Positions 42,034 through 51,426 of a stretch of DNA of 64,000 nucleotides are shown one piece after another. The translations under genes were made by a program, and so were the position numbers. The DNA comes from Alphaproteobacteria bacterium (GTDB lineage Bacteria; Pseudomonadota; Alphaproteobacteria; Rhodospirillales; Casp-alpha2), in contig JACNJX010000044.1 of NCBI GenBank assembly GCA_014382345.1, forward strand, positions 1 through 64,000. Reading direction: 5' to 3'. The notes below the pieces were generated by a model that saw only the letters and a program-made list of their open reading frames with translations, searched no databases and was not told the DNA's origin. How positions within the stretch are numbered: position 1 is the stretch's first letter; the number at the start of each line of letters is the position of its first letter.

Positions 42034-43368
42034 GTGCCTTTGGAACAGTTTTTCGATCCCGCATTCATCGAGGCCAGGATCGCCGAAATAACGGCTTGGT
42101 CCCGTGCGAATATTTTTGTTCTCAGCGCTGTCATCCAGTTCGCCGTTATCGCGGCGGCCTTTGTCATTGCCAAACTCAGCGCCGAACGGTTCAGCCGGCT
42201 GCTGGAAAAGGGCATGGACACGCTCTGGTACAACCGTTTCGTCCGTCCCGCCACGGAAGTCCTGGCCCCGCTTAGCCTGCCGGTTGTCTGGCTGGTGCTG
42301 CAGTGGTTCTCCGTTGTCGCGGCGCATAATGCGGGCTGGGCCAACCATGTAATCCGTATCGTCGTCAGCCTGCTGACGGCGTGGATCATCATCCGTCTGG
42401 CATCAACCCTTATTCGCCACACCGCCTGGGCCAGAGCCGTCGCCGTCGCCGCCTGGACCATCGCCGCGCTCAACATCACCGGCCTTTTGGATCCGACCAT
42501 GACGGTGCTGGATTCCATGGCGCTGAATATCGGTTTGGTGCGGATTTCCATCTTGGGCGTATTCAAGGCCATCATAGCACTTGGCGTCCTGTTGTGGCTG
42601 GCGGGGTATTTCTCGCACCTTTTGGAACGCCGCCTCAGCGTCATGCCCGGCGTGACGCCTGCCGCCGGAGTTCTGTTCGGCAAGCTGTTCCGGGTTCTTC
42701 TCTTTACCATCGCCGTCGTCGTGGCTATGGACTCCGTCGGCATCGACCTGACGGCGCTGGCGCTGTTCTCCGGCGCCATCGGCCTCGGTATCGGATTCGG
42801 TCTGCAAAAGGTGTTTTCCAACCTCATCAGCGGCTTCATTCTGCTGATGGACCGGTCCGTCAAACCGGGCGACGTCATCGCCATCGGCGAGACCTACGGC
42901 TGGATCAATGCCTTGAGCGCACGGTATGTCTCGGTGATTACGCGCGACGGCATTGAGCACCTGATCCCGAACGAGGAACTAATCTCGCAACGGGTGGAAA
43001 ACTGGTCCTTTTCCAACCGGCTGGTGCGTCTTCGTCTGCCCATTGGCGTCGCCTACGAGACCGACGTGAAAAAGGCGATCGAAATCGTCATCGAAGCGGC
43101 AAACGATGTCGAACGGGTGTTGGCGGAGCCCGCGCCGGCGTGTCAGTTGACCGGCTTCGGCGATAACGCCGTCAATCTGGAACTTCGGGTCTGGATCAAC
43201 GATCCCCGCAACGGTCTGGGCAACGTTAAAAGCGCCATTCTGCTGGGCGTCTGGGAAAAGTTCGCCGAACACGATATCGCCTTTCCGTACCCGCAACGCG
43301 ATCTGCACATCAAAAGCGCCGTACCCCTGACAATCGAGCCGGCGCCTGCATCAGGCCAATCCGCTTAG
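42034..43368 (+). CDS. MscS-family mechanosensitive ion channel
   Basis: A 444-residue membrane protein with four to five N-terminal hydrophobic segments, then the MscS pore helix (LALFSGAIGLGIGFGLQKVF, SNLISGFILLMDRSVKPGDV) and the beta domain (GWINALSARYVSVITRDGIE, HLIPNEELISQRVENWSF). E. coli MscS has 286 residues, so this is an extended family member. The start is GTG. It probably opens under osmotic downshock. The gene ends 7 bp from the convergent cyclophilin gene with no terminator between. Confidence 0.9.
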   Translation: MPLEQFFDPAFIEARIAEITAWSRANIFVLSAVIQFAVIAAAFVIAKLSAERFSRLLEKGMDTLWYNRFVRPATEVLAPLSLPVVWLVLQWFSVVAAHNAGWANHVIRIVVSLLTAWIIIRLASTLIRHTAWARAVAVAAWTIAALNITGLLDPTMTVLDSMALNIGLVRISILGVFKAIIALGVLLWLAGYFSHLLERRLSVMPGVTPAAGVLFGKLFRVLLFTIAVVVAMDSVGIDLTALALFSGAIGLGIGFGLQKVFSNLISGFILLMDRSVKPGDVIAIGETYGWINALSARYVSVITRDGIEHLIPNEELISQRVENWSFSNRLVRLRLPIGVAYETDVKKAIEIVIEAANDVERVLAEPAPACQLTGFGDNAVNLELRVWINDPRNGLGNVKSAILLGVWEKFAEHDIAFPYPQRDLHIKSAVPLTIEPAPASGQSA

Positions 43369-43375
43369 AGCAAAA

Positions 43376-43924
43376 TTATTTGGCGTCGGCGGCAACGCGC
43401 AGGGAGATGATCTTGTCCGGGTCGTCGACGGAGCCGTTCCGGGCCTTGTCGCCGCGCTTGATCTTGCCGACGAATTCCATGCCCTCCACCACTTTGCCCC
43501 AGACGGTATATTGACCGTCGAGGAAGCGCGATGCCGCGAGGACGATGAAAAACTGGCTGTCGGCGCTGTTCGGGTCTTGGGCACGGGCCATGGAGACGAT
43601 GCCACGGACGTGGGGCTCGTCGGAAAATTCGGCCGGGATATTCTGTCCGGAACCGCCAGTGCCATTGCCCTTGGGGTCGCCGCCCTGGGCCATGAAGCCG
43701 CCGATGACCCGGTGGAAGGTCAGGCCGTCGTAAAATTTTTCGCGCGCCAATTCCTTGATGCGGGCGACATGTTTCGGCGCCAGATCGGGGCGCATCTCAA
43801 TCACCGCCGTCCCGTCCTTGAGCTCCATTAACAGTGTGTTCTCCGGATCTCCGGCTTCGGCGGCGTCATTCATCGCCATTCCTCCAAACAATATAGTAAA
43901 TAGTAAAATTCCCAGACGGATCAT
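43376..43924 (-). CDS. Periplasmic cyclophilin-type peptidyl-prolyl isomerase
   Basis: A 182-residue cyclophilin with a Sec signal (GILLFTILFGGMAMNDAAEA). The catalytic fold shows FYDGLTFHRVIGGFMAQGGD, GNGTGGSGQNIPAEF, RGIVSMARAQDPNSADSQFF and GQYTVWGKVVEGM. It probably assists periplasmic or outer-membrane protein folding. It lies 25 bp after cheZ on the same strand. Confidence 0.93.
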   Translation of the reverse strand: MIRLGILLFTILFGGMAMNDAAEAGDPENTLLMELKDGTAVIEMRPDLAPKHVARIKELAREKFYDGLTFHRVIGGFMAQGGDPKGNGTGGSGQNIPAEFSDEPHVRGIVSMARAQDPNSADSQFFIVLAASRFLDGQYTVWGKVVEGMEFVGKIKRGDKARNGSVDDPDKIISLRVAADAK

Positions 43925-43949
43925 GGAAGGTCCTCATCTCTAATCAAGC

Positions 43950-44483
43950 CTAGTCAAAAAGTTTGTCGATCTCGTCCTGCGAAATGCCTTCCCCTTCAAG
44001 GGCCGGACCGCGCAGCAGTTTTTCATCCTCGGTCATTTCCACTTCGGGCTTGACCTCGATCTTGTCGATTTCATCCTTGCCCCAGACGCTGATAAGGGCG
44101 TTGACCCGGTCTTCCACATAGGTCACCGACTTGATGACCTTGGTCACCCGTTGGCCGGTGATGTCCTGGAAGGAACAGGCCTCGAAAACATCGTTTCCGT
44201 TATTGGAAATTTTATCCAGTAGCGCCAATTGCGCTTCGTCGGTGATGGTTTTGCGCAATTCATCAACGGCTTCGTCGTTCTTTTCCATACACTCCATGAT
44301 CGTGTTGGTGGCCTCTTCGGTGGCCTTGACGATGGCGTCCAACTGATCGGACATGCTGTCGAAATGAAGCTGTTCGTCCGCCGGCCTGTTGATGGCTGCG
44401 ATTTCTTCGCGTACCCGCTGCAGGTATTTGAACAAGCCTATGAGTTCCTGTTTCAGGACATCGGATTCGGCTTGTTGTTCCAT
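43950..44483 (-). CDS. cheZ: CheZ, CheY-P phosphatase
   Basis: A 177-residue CheZ. Long helices (QELIGLFKYLQRVREEIAAI to EATNTIMECMEKNDEAVDEL) lead into the active-site segment ACSFQDITGQRVTKVIKSVT, which has the catalytic Asp and Gln, and the C-terminal CheY-binding tail GISQDEIDKLFD. I chose ATG 44483, with AGGGAG 6 bases upstream. No other chemotaxis gene is in the window. The preceding frame extends 20 codons without similarity. Confidence 0.88.
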   Translation of the reverse strand: MEQQAESDVLKQELIGLFKYLQRVREEIAAINRPADEQLHFDSMSDQLDAIVKATEEATNTIMECMEKNDEAVDELRKTITDEAQLALLDKISNNGNDVFEACSFQDITGQRVTKVIKSVTYVEDRVNALISVWGKDEIDKIEVKPEVEMTEDEKLLRGPALEGEGISQDEIDKLFD

Positions 44484-44606
44484 GGAAGGCTCCCTGGCCG
44501 GCAAAGGTTCATATCGAATGCGCAAGTGAAGAACCGGGTGCATTCGGTTTTATTCACCGCCGGTCATCATAAATAGGAATTTGGCGTTGGCAATCCCGCT
44601 TAAGGG

Positions 44607-45095
44607 TTATTGATCCTGTTTTTTCTTTTTTTGTCTATTAGGGGCGGCAATGGAGGCCGGGTCGCCTTTTAAAGCCTGGAGCGCAAGGAAAGTCAGTTTC
44701 TGGCGTTGTTCTTCGCTGATGTCGTCGAGCACATGCTGTTTGGAGTCGCGGATTTCCATGGCTTGCCGGATCAAGGCCTGGCGCTCGCCGGTCATTTCGG
44801 GTTTGGCCCCTAATTCATCTTCGGCCGCTTTCAGGGAGTCGACGATCAACTGGCGGGTTTCCTCGTGGTTCAGGCCACTGATGGGATCGCGCGGTTCCGT
44901 TTGCGCCGGAGGGGCGGCAGGTGGGTTTTGGGTTTCCGAAGGGTCTGCAGGTTGGTCAGGCAGCCGGGCGGCGGCCTTTTCCTCGGCCAGGGTCTGGCCA
45001 GCCTCGCGGATTTTCTTTTTGAATTCCAGCGTGTCGCGCGCACTTTTGTCCATAACCACGGACAGCAGGGCTTTTGAAAGCATGTTTTTAATCAT
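44607..45095 (-). CDS. Conserved protein of unknown function upstream of cheZ
   Basis: A 162-residue soluble, charged protein: a helical N-terminus (MIKNMLSKALLSVVMDKSAR), a Pro/Gln/Ala-rich middle (residues about 48-72), a helical C-terminal part (EETRQLIVDSLKAAEDELGA to DDISEEQRQKLTFLALQALK) and a lysine-rich end (RQKKKKQDQ). No membrane segment or known motif. It is co-directional with cheZ at 123 bp. Divergent from pyk across a 196-bp spacer. Confidence 0.65.
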   Translation of the reverse strand: MIKNMLSKALLSVVMDKSARDTLEFKKKIREAGQTLAEEKAAARLPDQPADPSETQNPPAAPPAQTEPRDPISGLNHEETRQLIVDSLKAAEDELGAKPEMTGERQALIRQAMEIRDSKQHVLDDISEEQRQKLTFLALQALKGDPASIAAPNRQKKKKQDQ

Positions 45096-45291
45096 GTTGT
45101 CAGGATCGTACCGTAAAAACCTTACTTTGCGTTAACGAAGAACGCCGGGGAAATTATTTAAACGGCTGCATTTGATCCGCGCCAGCCGGGTAAGCCCGCC
45201 CCCTCAAAAAAATCGGTAAAAGTGAAATTTACGTGACGAACCCCCTATAAAGGCTGGCTTAATTTGAGCCGGGGCGTATTCTGTTATTGTC

Positions 45292-46707
45292 ATGAGACGC
45301 TTACGCAATGCCAAAATTATAGCCACCCTCGGACCCGGAACGTCTTCCGAGGAAATGATCAACGCCCTGTTCGAAGCAGGCGCTGATGTTTTTCGCCTGA
45401 ATTTCAGCCACGGCAAGCACGACGACCACAAGCGCCGCTACGACATCATCCGCGGCATGGAGGAAAAGTATAACCGCTCCATCGGCATCCTCCTCGATCT
45501 CCAGGGGCCGAAACTTCGGGTCGGGAACTTCAAGACCGGCAAGGTGATGCTGGAGCAGGGCAATCGGTTCCGTCTCGACCTTTCGGACGAGCCCGGCGAT
45601 GAAACCCGCGCGCCCCTGCATCACCCGGAAATCTTCGAAGCCCTTAAAGAGGGTACGGACCTGTTGCTGGATGACGGAAAAATCCGCCTCAAGGTCCTGG
45701 AATTCGGAAAGGATTTTGCCGAAACGGAAATCGTCATCGGGGGCAAGCTGTCGGACCACAAGGGCGTCAATGTCCCGTCCGCCGTTCTTCCCCTGTCATC
45801 GCTGACGGAGAAGGACCTGGAAGACCTGCGCTATGGCCTGGACCTCGGCGTTGACTGGGTGGCGCTTTCCTTCGTGCAAAGGCCGGAAGATATCGCCCAG
45901 GCCCGCAAGCTGATCGCCGGGCGCGCCGGGGTCATGACCAAGCTGGAAAAACCGGCGGCCATGGATCACCTGGATGAAATCGTCAACCTGTCGGACGCCG
46001 TCATGGTGGCGCGTGGCGATCTGGGTGTCGAAGTGCCGCCCGAAGACGTGCCCGCCCTGCAGAAACGAATCGTTTTCACGTGCCGCGCCGCCGGTAAACC
46101 CGTGATCGTTGCCACCCAGATGCTGGAATCCATGGTCCAGGCGCCGACGCCGACCCGCGCCGAAGCCTCCGACGTGGCCACCGCCGTCTATGACGGGGCC
46201 GATGCGGTTATGCTGTCGGCGGAAACGGCGGTTGGCGAATACCCGGTCGAAGCCGTCGCCATGATGGACAGCATCATCCACAAAGTGGAAATCGACCCCC
46301 ATTACCGTAAGATGATGGAGGCCTACCGCTACGCGCCCGAGGCGACGGCCGCCGACGCCATCACCGCCGCCGCCCGCCAGGTCGCCCACACCATTTCCGC
46401 CAGCGTCATCGTGACGTTTTCGTCGACCGGTTCGACGACGCTGCGCTGTGCGCGGGAACGCCCGATGGTCCCGGTGCTGAGCCTGACGCCCCGCTCCGAT
46501 ACGGCTCGGCGCCTGGCGCTGGCCTGGGGGGTGCATTCGGTGAAAACCGAGGATTTGAAGATTTTCCGCGACATGGTGGTCAAGGCCATTCGCATCGCCA
46601 AGAGTGAAGGCTTCGCCGATGTCGGCGACCCGCTGGTGATTACCGCGGGCGTCCCCTTCGGCACCCCTGGGGCGACCAATATCCTGCGCATCGCCTGGGT
46701 CGAATAG
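45292..46707 (+). CDS. pyk: Pyruvate kinase
   Basis: A 471-residue type II-like pyruvate kinase of glycolysis (phosphoenolpyruvate and ADP to pyruvate and ATP). Marks are NAKIIATLGPGTSSEEMINA, DVFRLNFSHGKHDDHKRRYD, ILLDLQGPKLRVGNFKTG, VMVARGDLGVEVPPEDVPAL, VIVATQMLESMVQAPTPTRA and DAVMLSAETAVGEYPVEAVA. Length is standard. A DMT-like AEC transporter follows after 27 bp. Confidence 0.96.
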   Translation: MRRLRNAKIIATLGPGTSSEEMINALFEAGADVFRLNFSHGKHDDHKRRYDIIRGMEEKYNRSIGILLDLQGPKLRVGNFKTGKVMLEQGNRFRLDLSDEPGDETRAPLHHPEIFEALKEGTDLLLDDGKIRLKVLEFGKDFAETEIVIGGKLSDHKGVNVPSAVLPLSSLTEKDLEDLRYGLDLGVDWVALSFVQRPEDIAQARKLIAGRAGVMTKLEKPAAMDHLDEIVNLSDAVMVARGDLGVEVPPEDVPALQKRIVFTCRAAGKPVIVATQMLESMVQAPTPTRAEASDVATAVYDGADAVMLSAETAVGEYPVEAVAMMDSIIHKVEIDPHYRKMMEAYRYAPEATAADAITAAARQVAHTISASVIVTFSSTGSTTLRCARERPMVPVLSLTPRSDTARRLALAWGVHSVKTEDLKIFRDMVVKAIRIAKSEGFADVGDPLVITAGVPFGTPGATNILRIAWVE

Positions 46708-46734
46708 GCCGGGCCCCGGTCCGGAACCCGACAC

Positions 46735-47610
46735 ATGCTTTCCCAGCTATTTTCCGTTATCGCACCGGTTTTCGTCTGCGCCGCCATCGGCTACGTCTGG
46801 AAACGCCAGAACCGGCCCTATGACGCGGACCTGATTTCGGCGCTGTCGGTCAATATCGGAACGCCGTGCCTGGCCTTTTACACCCTGACATCAACCAATC
46901 TGGACCCCGGCGCCTTCAACGAAATGGCCCTGGCGACGCTGGTCACCCTGGCCGCCTTCGTTGCCCTTTATGTTCCGGCCCTGAAGGCGGTGGGCCTGAG
47001 CCAGAAAGCGTTCCTGCCGGCCCTGACGTTCGCCAATGTCGGCAACATGGGGTTGCCGTTGGCCTTGCTGGCGTTCGGCGAACAGGGGTTGGCGCTGGCG
47101 ATATCCTACTTCGCCATCAACGTCGTGGTGATGTTTTCCTTTGGCGTCGCCGTGGCGGCGGGAGCCGCATCGTGGCGCAAGCTGGTGCGGCTGCCGGTGC
47201 TGTATGCGGTCGGCGCGGCGCTGGCGTTTCTGTACACCGGCACGACGCCGCCGGAATGGGTCGCCAGCACGACACGTATTCTCGGCGGGCTGACCATTCC
47301 GCTGATGCTGATCACGCTGGGCGTTTCGCTCGCCGGATTGGGAATCCGCAGCCTGCCGCGCAGTTTCGGCTTGTCGGTACTGCGCCTCCTCAGCGGCTTC
47401 GCCATCGGCTGGGCGACAGCCGAGATCTTCGGCATGGAGGGCGCGGCCAGGGGCGTCTTGATTTTGCAATGCGCCATGCCGGTGGCGGTGTTCAACTACC
47501 TGTTCGCGCTGCAATACAACAACCAGCCCGAAGAGGTCGCAGGCACGGTGGTAATCTCGACGGCGCTGTCGTTCCTGACCCTGCCGGCGCTGCTGTGGTA
47601 TGTGATGTAA
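46735..47610 (+). CDS. AEC-family membrane transporter
   Basis: A 291-residue protein with about ten hydrophobic segments and the auxin-efflux-carrier family pattern (GTPCLAFYTLTSTNLDP, LTFANVGNMGLPLALLAFGE, QGLALAISYFAINVVVMFSF, GGLTIPLMLITLGVSLAGLG, LQCAMPVAVFNYLFALQYNN). Substrate unknown; relatives carry malate, malonate or other small organic acids. Its stop codon is immediately followed by the stop of the convergent oxidoreductase gene. Confidence 0.88.
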   Translation: MLSQLFSVIAPVFVCAAIGYVWKRQNRPYDADLISALSVNIGTPCLAFYTLTSTNLDPGAFNEMALATLVTLAAFVALYVPALKAVGLSQKAFLPALTFANVGNMGLPLALLAFGEQGLALAISYFAINVVVMFSFGVAVAAGAASWRKLVRLPVLYAVGAALAFLYTGTTPPEWVASTTRILGGLTIPLMLITLGVSLAGLGIRSLPRSFGLSVLRLLSGFAIGWATAEIFGMEGAARGVLILQCAMPVAVFNYLFALQYNNQPEEVAGTVVISTALSFLTLPALLWYVM

Positions 47611-50600
47611 TTATTCCGCAGCGTCGGCCTTAAGGTCCGTCGCGCCATTACGGAAACCCGCGAGCAGCTGTTCTTCAGAAGCCTTGGCGTCGAGACGGTT
47701 CCGTTCCTTGACGTGGCCGAAACCGCGCACACTGAGCGGAAGGCCCGCGATTTCCACGGCGAGGCCGTGGGTGTCCGGACCCAGGCCCTGGATCAGTTCC
47801 TCAACAACCGCCTCATAGTCGCGGATCATGCGGCGTTCCCCTTTGCGCTCTGCGGTATAGCCGAAAATATCGAACGCCGTTCCGCGCAGGCCTTTGAGCC
47901 CGGCCATCAGGCGGAAGGCCGCCATCACCCCCCGTGATATCGATGGCCCGAAAGTCTGTTTCTGTAATTCTCCGGTGGCCGGATCCCGTCTGGCAAATAG
48001 CGGCGGCGCCATGTGGAAGGATAGCCGCACCGGCCCTTCGAATTCCCGTTTCAGGGCGCGTTCAAAACTTCCGTCCGTATAGAGCCGGGCGACTTCGTAT
48101 TCGTCCTTGACCGCGAGAAGCTTGAAATAGGCTTTTGCCACGGCGTTGCTTAAGCCCGTCTTGTCCGGCGTTTTCTCAGCTTCCGCCGCATGGACCCGTT
48201 CCACCAGTGCCATGTAGCGCCGGGCGTAAGCGGCGTTCTGGTAGCGCGTAAGATCGGCGGCGCGGCGGTCGATGAAATGGCCTTTTGGAGGTTGGCCATC
48301 AAGGGTGTCGGCTGGCAGCAGAGCCGTCACGGCGTCCAGGTCGTGCGCGGCGCGCCGACCCCAGAGGAAGGCCTGTTTGTTGAATACGACGGCGACGCCG
48401 TTGAGGTCGAGGGCATGCTCGATAGCGTCCGCCGACACCGGCAGCAGGCCTTTCTGGTAGGCATAGCCGACCATGAACATATTAGCCGCGATGGCGTCGC
48501 CCAACAGCCCCAGCGCCAGCCCGGTGGCATCGACAAAGCGGATGGACCGGGGGCCGGTGGCTTCGGCCAGGGCATCGCGGAATTTTTGTTCCGGGAATTC
48601 CAGGTCCGGCTTGGCGGTGAAGTTGGATGTCATTGTCCGGTTGGCGTTGACTATCGCCGAGGTCACGCCGGGGTTCAGCTTGCCCAGGGCTTCGGCGCTG
48701 GCGGACACCACCATGTCGCAACCGATCAGCAGCTTTGCGCCACCGGCGGCAAGTCGCACGGCGTGCAGCTTCTCCGGATCGCCGGAGATGCGGACATGGG
48801 AATAGACCGCGCCGTTTTTCTGCGCCAGGCCGGCGATGTCGAGCACGGACACGCCCTTGCCTTCCAAGTGCGCCGCCATGGACAGGATTGCGCCAACGGT
48901 GACGACCCCGGTGCCGCCGATGCCGGTGACGAGGATTCCATAGGGCAAGGCGGCATCGGCCAGAACGGGATCAGGCATAGTCTCGAATTGGGCCTCGTGG
49001 GGGCTGTTCTTTACGGCGTCCGGCTTGCGGGGCTGGGCGTCATGCACGGTGACGAAGGCCGGGCAGAACCCCTTGATACAGGTGAAGTCCTTGTTGCACG
49101 ACGACTGGTTGATGGCCCGCTTGCGGCCCAATTCCGTTTCCAGGGGCTGGATGGCGACGCAGTTGGACTGCACGCCGCAATCGCCACAGCCCTCGCAGAC
49201 GGCGGCGTTGATGAAAGGCCGCGCCGCCGGGTCGGGATACAGGCCGCGCTTTCTCCGCCGGCGTTTTTCGGCGGCGCAGGTCTGATCGTAAATCAGCACC
49301 GACACGCCTTGAATGTTGCGCAGGTCGCGCTGCAGGGCGTCGAGGTCGTCGCGGTGGTGGAACGTCACGCCGGAGGCGAAGTCCGCGCCGACGGGGTATT
49401 TATGGGGTTCGTCGGACACCACGGCGATGCGGTCCACGCCCTCGGCCCGCACCTGGGCGGAAATCATCGGAACATCCAGCGGCCCGTCCATGGGCTGGCC
49501 GCCGGTCATGGCGACGGCGTCGTTGTAGAGAATCTTGTAGGTGATGTTGACGTTCGCCGCGACGGCGGCGCGGATGGCCAGAATGCCGGAATGAAAATAA
49601 GTGCCATCGCCGATGTTGACGAAGATGTGTTTGGTATCCGTGAAGGGCGCCTGCCCCAACCAATTGGCGCCTTCACCGCCCATGTGGGTGAAGGTGGCGG
49701 TGTTCCGGTCCATCCAGATGGCCATGTAATGGCAGCCGATGCCGGCGGCCGCGCGCGAACCTTCCGGCACCTTGGTGGAGATGTTGTGCGGGCAGCCGGA
49801 ACAGAAATACGGGATGCGCTCGACACCGGGGGCCGACGCCTCCAGCGCGCGTTCCTTGTCCTCCAGAAACGCCAGGCGCTCATTGATCAGGGTGCGGACC
49901 GGGTCGCTGACGGAAAATCCCTCGATGCGCCTGGCGATGACGCGCGCGATGCGGGCCGGGGTCAGCTCTCCGGCGGATGGCAAAATCCATTCGCCCGTCT
50001 CATTGAACTTGCCGACCACGCGGGGCCGCATGTCGGCGCGCCAGTTGTATAGCTGCTCCTTGATCTGGTTTTCCATCACCGCGCGTTTTTCCTCGACCAC
50101 CAGGATTTCCTCCAGGCCTTCGGCGAAGGTGCGGATGACGTCCTTTTCCAGCGGCCACGGCATGCCGACCTTCAAGAGCCTAAGGCCGATCTGTTCGGCC
50201 TGCTCCGCGCCGATGCCGAGGTCATCCAGTGCCTGCAGGACATCGAGATAGGATTTGCCGGTGGAGATAATGCCGAAGCGGGGTTTTACGGAACCGGGGG
50301 CGGAGTCCATGGTCACCCGGTTGAGGCCGTTGGCGCGGGCGAAGGCGAGGGCGGCGTAAATCTTGTGGCGTTGCAGGCGGTGTTCCTGGTCCATCGCCGG
50401 GTCTGGCCAGCGGATATGCAGTCCGCCATCGGGCATATCAAAGTCGTCCGGGAGGCGGATGTTCACCCGCTCCGGGTCAATCAGCACGGACGCCGTGGTG
50501 TCGATGTTATCGGTGATGCATTTCATGCCGACCCAGCATCCCGAATAGCGCGACATGGCCCAGCCATAGAGACCGAAGTCGAGAATTTCCTGAACATTGG

Positions 50601-51117
50601 CGGGGTTGAGAATGGGGATGTGGGCGTCCATCAGGGCGTGTTCGCTCTGGCTCGGCACGGTCGAGGATTTGCATGCCGGATCGTCGCCGGCCAGCGCCAG
50701 TACGCCGCCGTGGGGGGCCGTGCCGGCGAAGTTGGCGTGGCGGAAAACGTCGCCGGAGCGGTCGACGCCCGGCCCCTTGCCGTACCAGATGCCGAACACC
50801 CCGTCATAGCGCGCGCCTTCGAAAATGTTGAGCTGCTGGCTGCCCCAAAGGGCGGTGGCCGCCAGGTCTTCGTTGACGGCGGGGTGGAATTTCACGTGGT
50901 GGTCGCGAAGGTGCGCCTCGGCGCGGCCGAATTCCCGGTCAATGCCGCCGAGCGGCGAGCCTCGATAACCGGTCACGTATCCGGCGGTATTCAACCCTGC
51001 GGCCAGGTCGCGGCGGCGCTGCATCAGGGCAAGCCGTACCAGGGCCTGGGTCCCGGTCAGGAAAATTCGGCCCTCTTCCCGGGTGTATTTATCGTCCAGC
51101 GTGACGTGATTCAGCAT
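47611..51117 (-). CDS. Indolepyruvate:ferredoxin oxidoreductase, fused subunits
   Basis: An 1168-residue iron-sulfur enzyme of the fused alpha/gamma type. It oxidises aryl or branched 2-oxoacids from amino-acid breakdown, giving the acyl-CoA and reduced ferredoxin. Order: an N-terminal pyrimidine-binding domain (GYRGSPLGGIDREFGRAEAH), a TPP domain (FVNIGDGTYFHSGILAIRAA with NITYKILYNDAVAMTGGQ), a ferredoxin-like cluster (CEGCGDCGVQSNC, then CNKDFTCIKGFCPAF), and a gamma domain (ILVTGIGGTGVVTVGAILSM). Length and architecture are standard for proteobacterial one-chain enzymes. Confidence 0.93.
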   Translation of the reverse strand: MLNHVTLDDKYTREEGRIFLTGTQALVRLALMQRRRDLAAGLNTAGYVTGYRGSPLGGIDREFGRAEAHLRDHHVKFHPAVNEDLAATALWGSQQLNIFEGARYDGVFGIWYGKGPGVDRSGDVFRHANFAGTAPHGGVLALAGDDPACKSSTVPSQSEHALMDAHIPILNPANVQEILDFGLYGWAMSRYSGCWVGMKCITDNIDTTASVLIDPERVNIRLPDDFDMPDGGLHIRWPDPAMDQEHRLQRHKIYAALAFARANGLNRVTMDSAPGSVKPRFGIISTGKSYLDVLQALDDLGIGAEQAEQIGLRLLKVGMPWPLEKDVIRTFAEGLEEILVVEEKRAVMENQIKEQLYNWRADMRPRVVGKFNETGEWILPSAGELTPARIARVIARRIEGFSVSDPVRTLINERLAFLEDKERALEASAPGVERIPYFCSGCPHNISTKVPEGSRAAAGIGCHYMAIWMDRNTATFTHMGGEGANWLGQAPFTDTKHIFVNIGDGTYFHSGILAIRAAVAANVNITYKILYNDAVAMTGGQPMDGPLDVPMISAQVRAEGVDRIAVVSDEPHKYPVGADFASGVTFHHRDDLDALQRDLRNIQGVSVLIYDQTCAAEKRRRRKRGLYPDPAARPFINAAVCEGCGDCGVQSNCVAIQPLETELGRKRAINQSSCNKDFTCIKGFCPAFVTVHDAQPRKPDAVKNSPHEAQFETMPDPVLADAALPYGILVTGIGGTGVVTVGAILSMAAHLEGKGVSVLDIAGLAQKNGAVYSHVRISGDPEKLHAVRLAAGGAKLLIGCDMVVSASAEALGKLNPGVTSAIVNANRTMTSNFTAKPDLEFPEQKFRDALAEATGPRSIRFVDATGLALGLLGDAIAANMFMVGYAYQKGLLPVSADAIEHALDLNGVAVVFNKQAFLWGRRAAHDLDAVTALLPADTLDGQPPKGHFIDRRAADLTRYQNAAYARRYMALVERVHAAEAEKTPDKTGLSNAVAKAYFKLLAVKDEYEVARLYTDGSFERALKREFEGPVRLSFHMAPPLFARRDPATGELQKQTFGPSISRGVMAAFRLMAGLKGLRGTAFDIFGYTAERKGERRMIRDYEAVVEELIQGLGPDTHGLAVEIAGLPLSVRGFGHVKERNRLDAKASEEQLLAGFRNGATDLKADAAE

Positions 51118-51426
51118 GACTTGGTCCGGTCGCCCGATTCTGTAGTTCCTGTTGGTTTAGAAAATACCGTAATACGCCCCCACGCTGCTTACAATCATCG
51201 GCAAGGCCTGGGCGGCAATTCAAATCGCAAAATACCGTTAGGGAACCGGGGCAGTAGTGGGGCCGTAACCTGTTGTTCTACATGTAAATATAAAGGGTTT
51301 GTTCATGTTTACCCTTGATGATTGTGTAGATTTTGTATATACGGGCATAGCTTTTTGACAGTTCTGCCGTATGGCTCCCGTTTATTGGAATCGATGAGGG
51401 TTCCAATTGACCGGAGAAGGACGGAT
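51118..51426. other. Spacer between oxidoreductase and cysteine-rich gene
   Basis: A 309-bp divergent region, AT-rich between about 51270 and 51360. AAGGGT and ACCCTT around 51293-51316 form a 6-bp inverted repeat. TTGACA at 51355-51360 looks like a -35 element but no good -10 follows at 16-18 bp. No gene seen. Confidence 0.45.

Noticed and set aside
48190-50052. A 620-codon plus-strand frame inside the oxidoreductase gene
   Set aside because: It lies antisense to a clearly recognised enzyme and has Gly/Val/Asp/His-rich shadow composition without a known domain.
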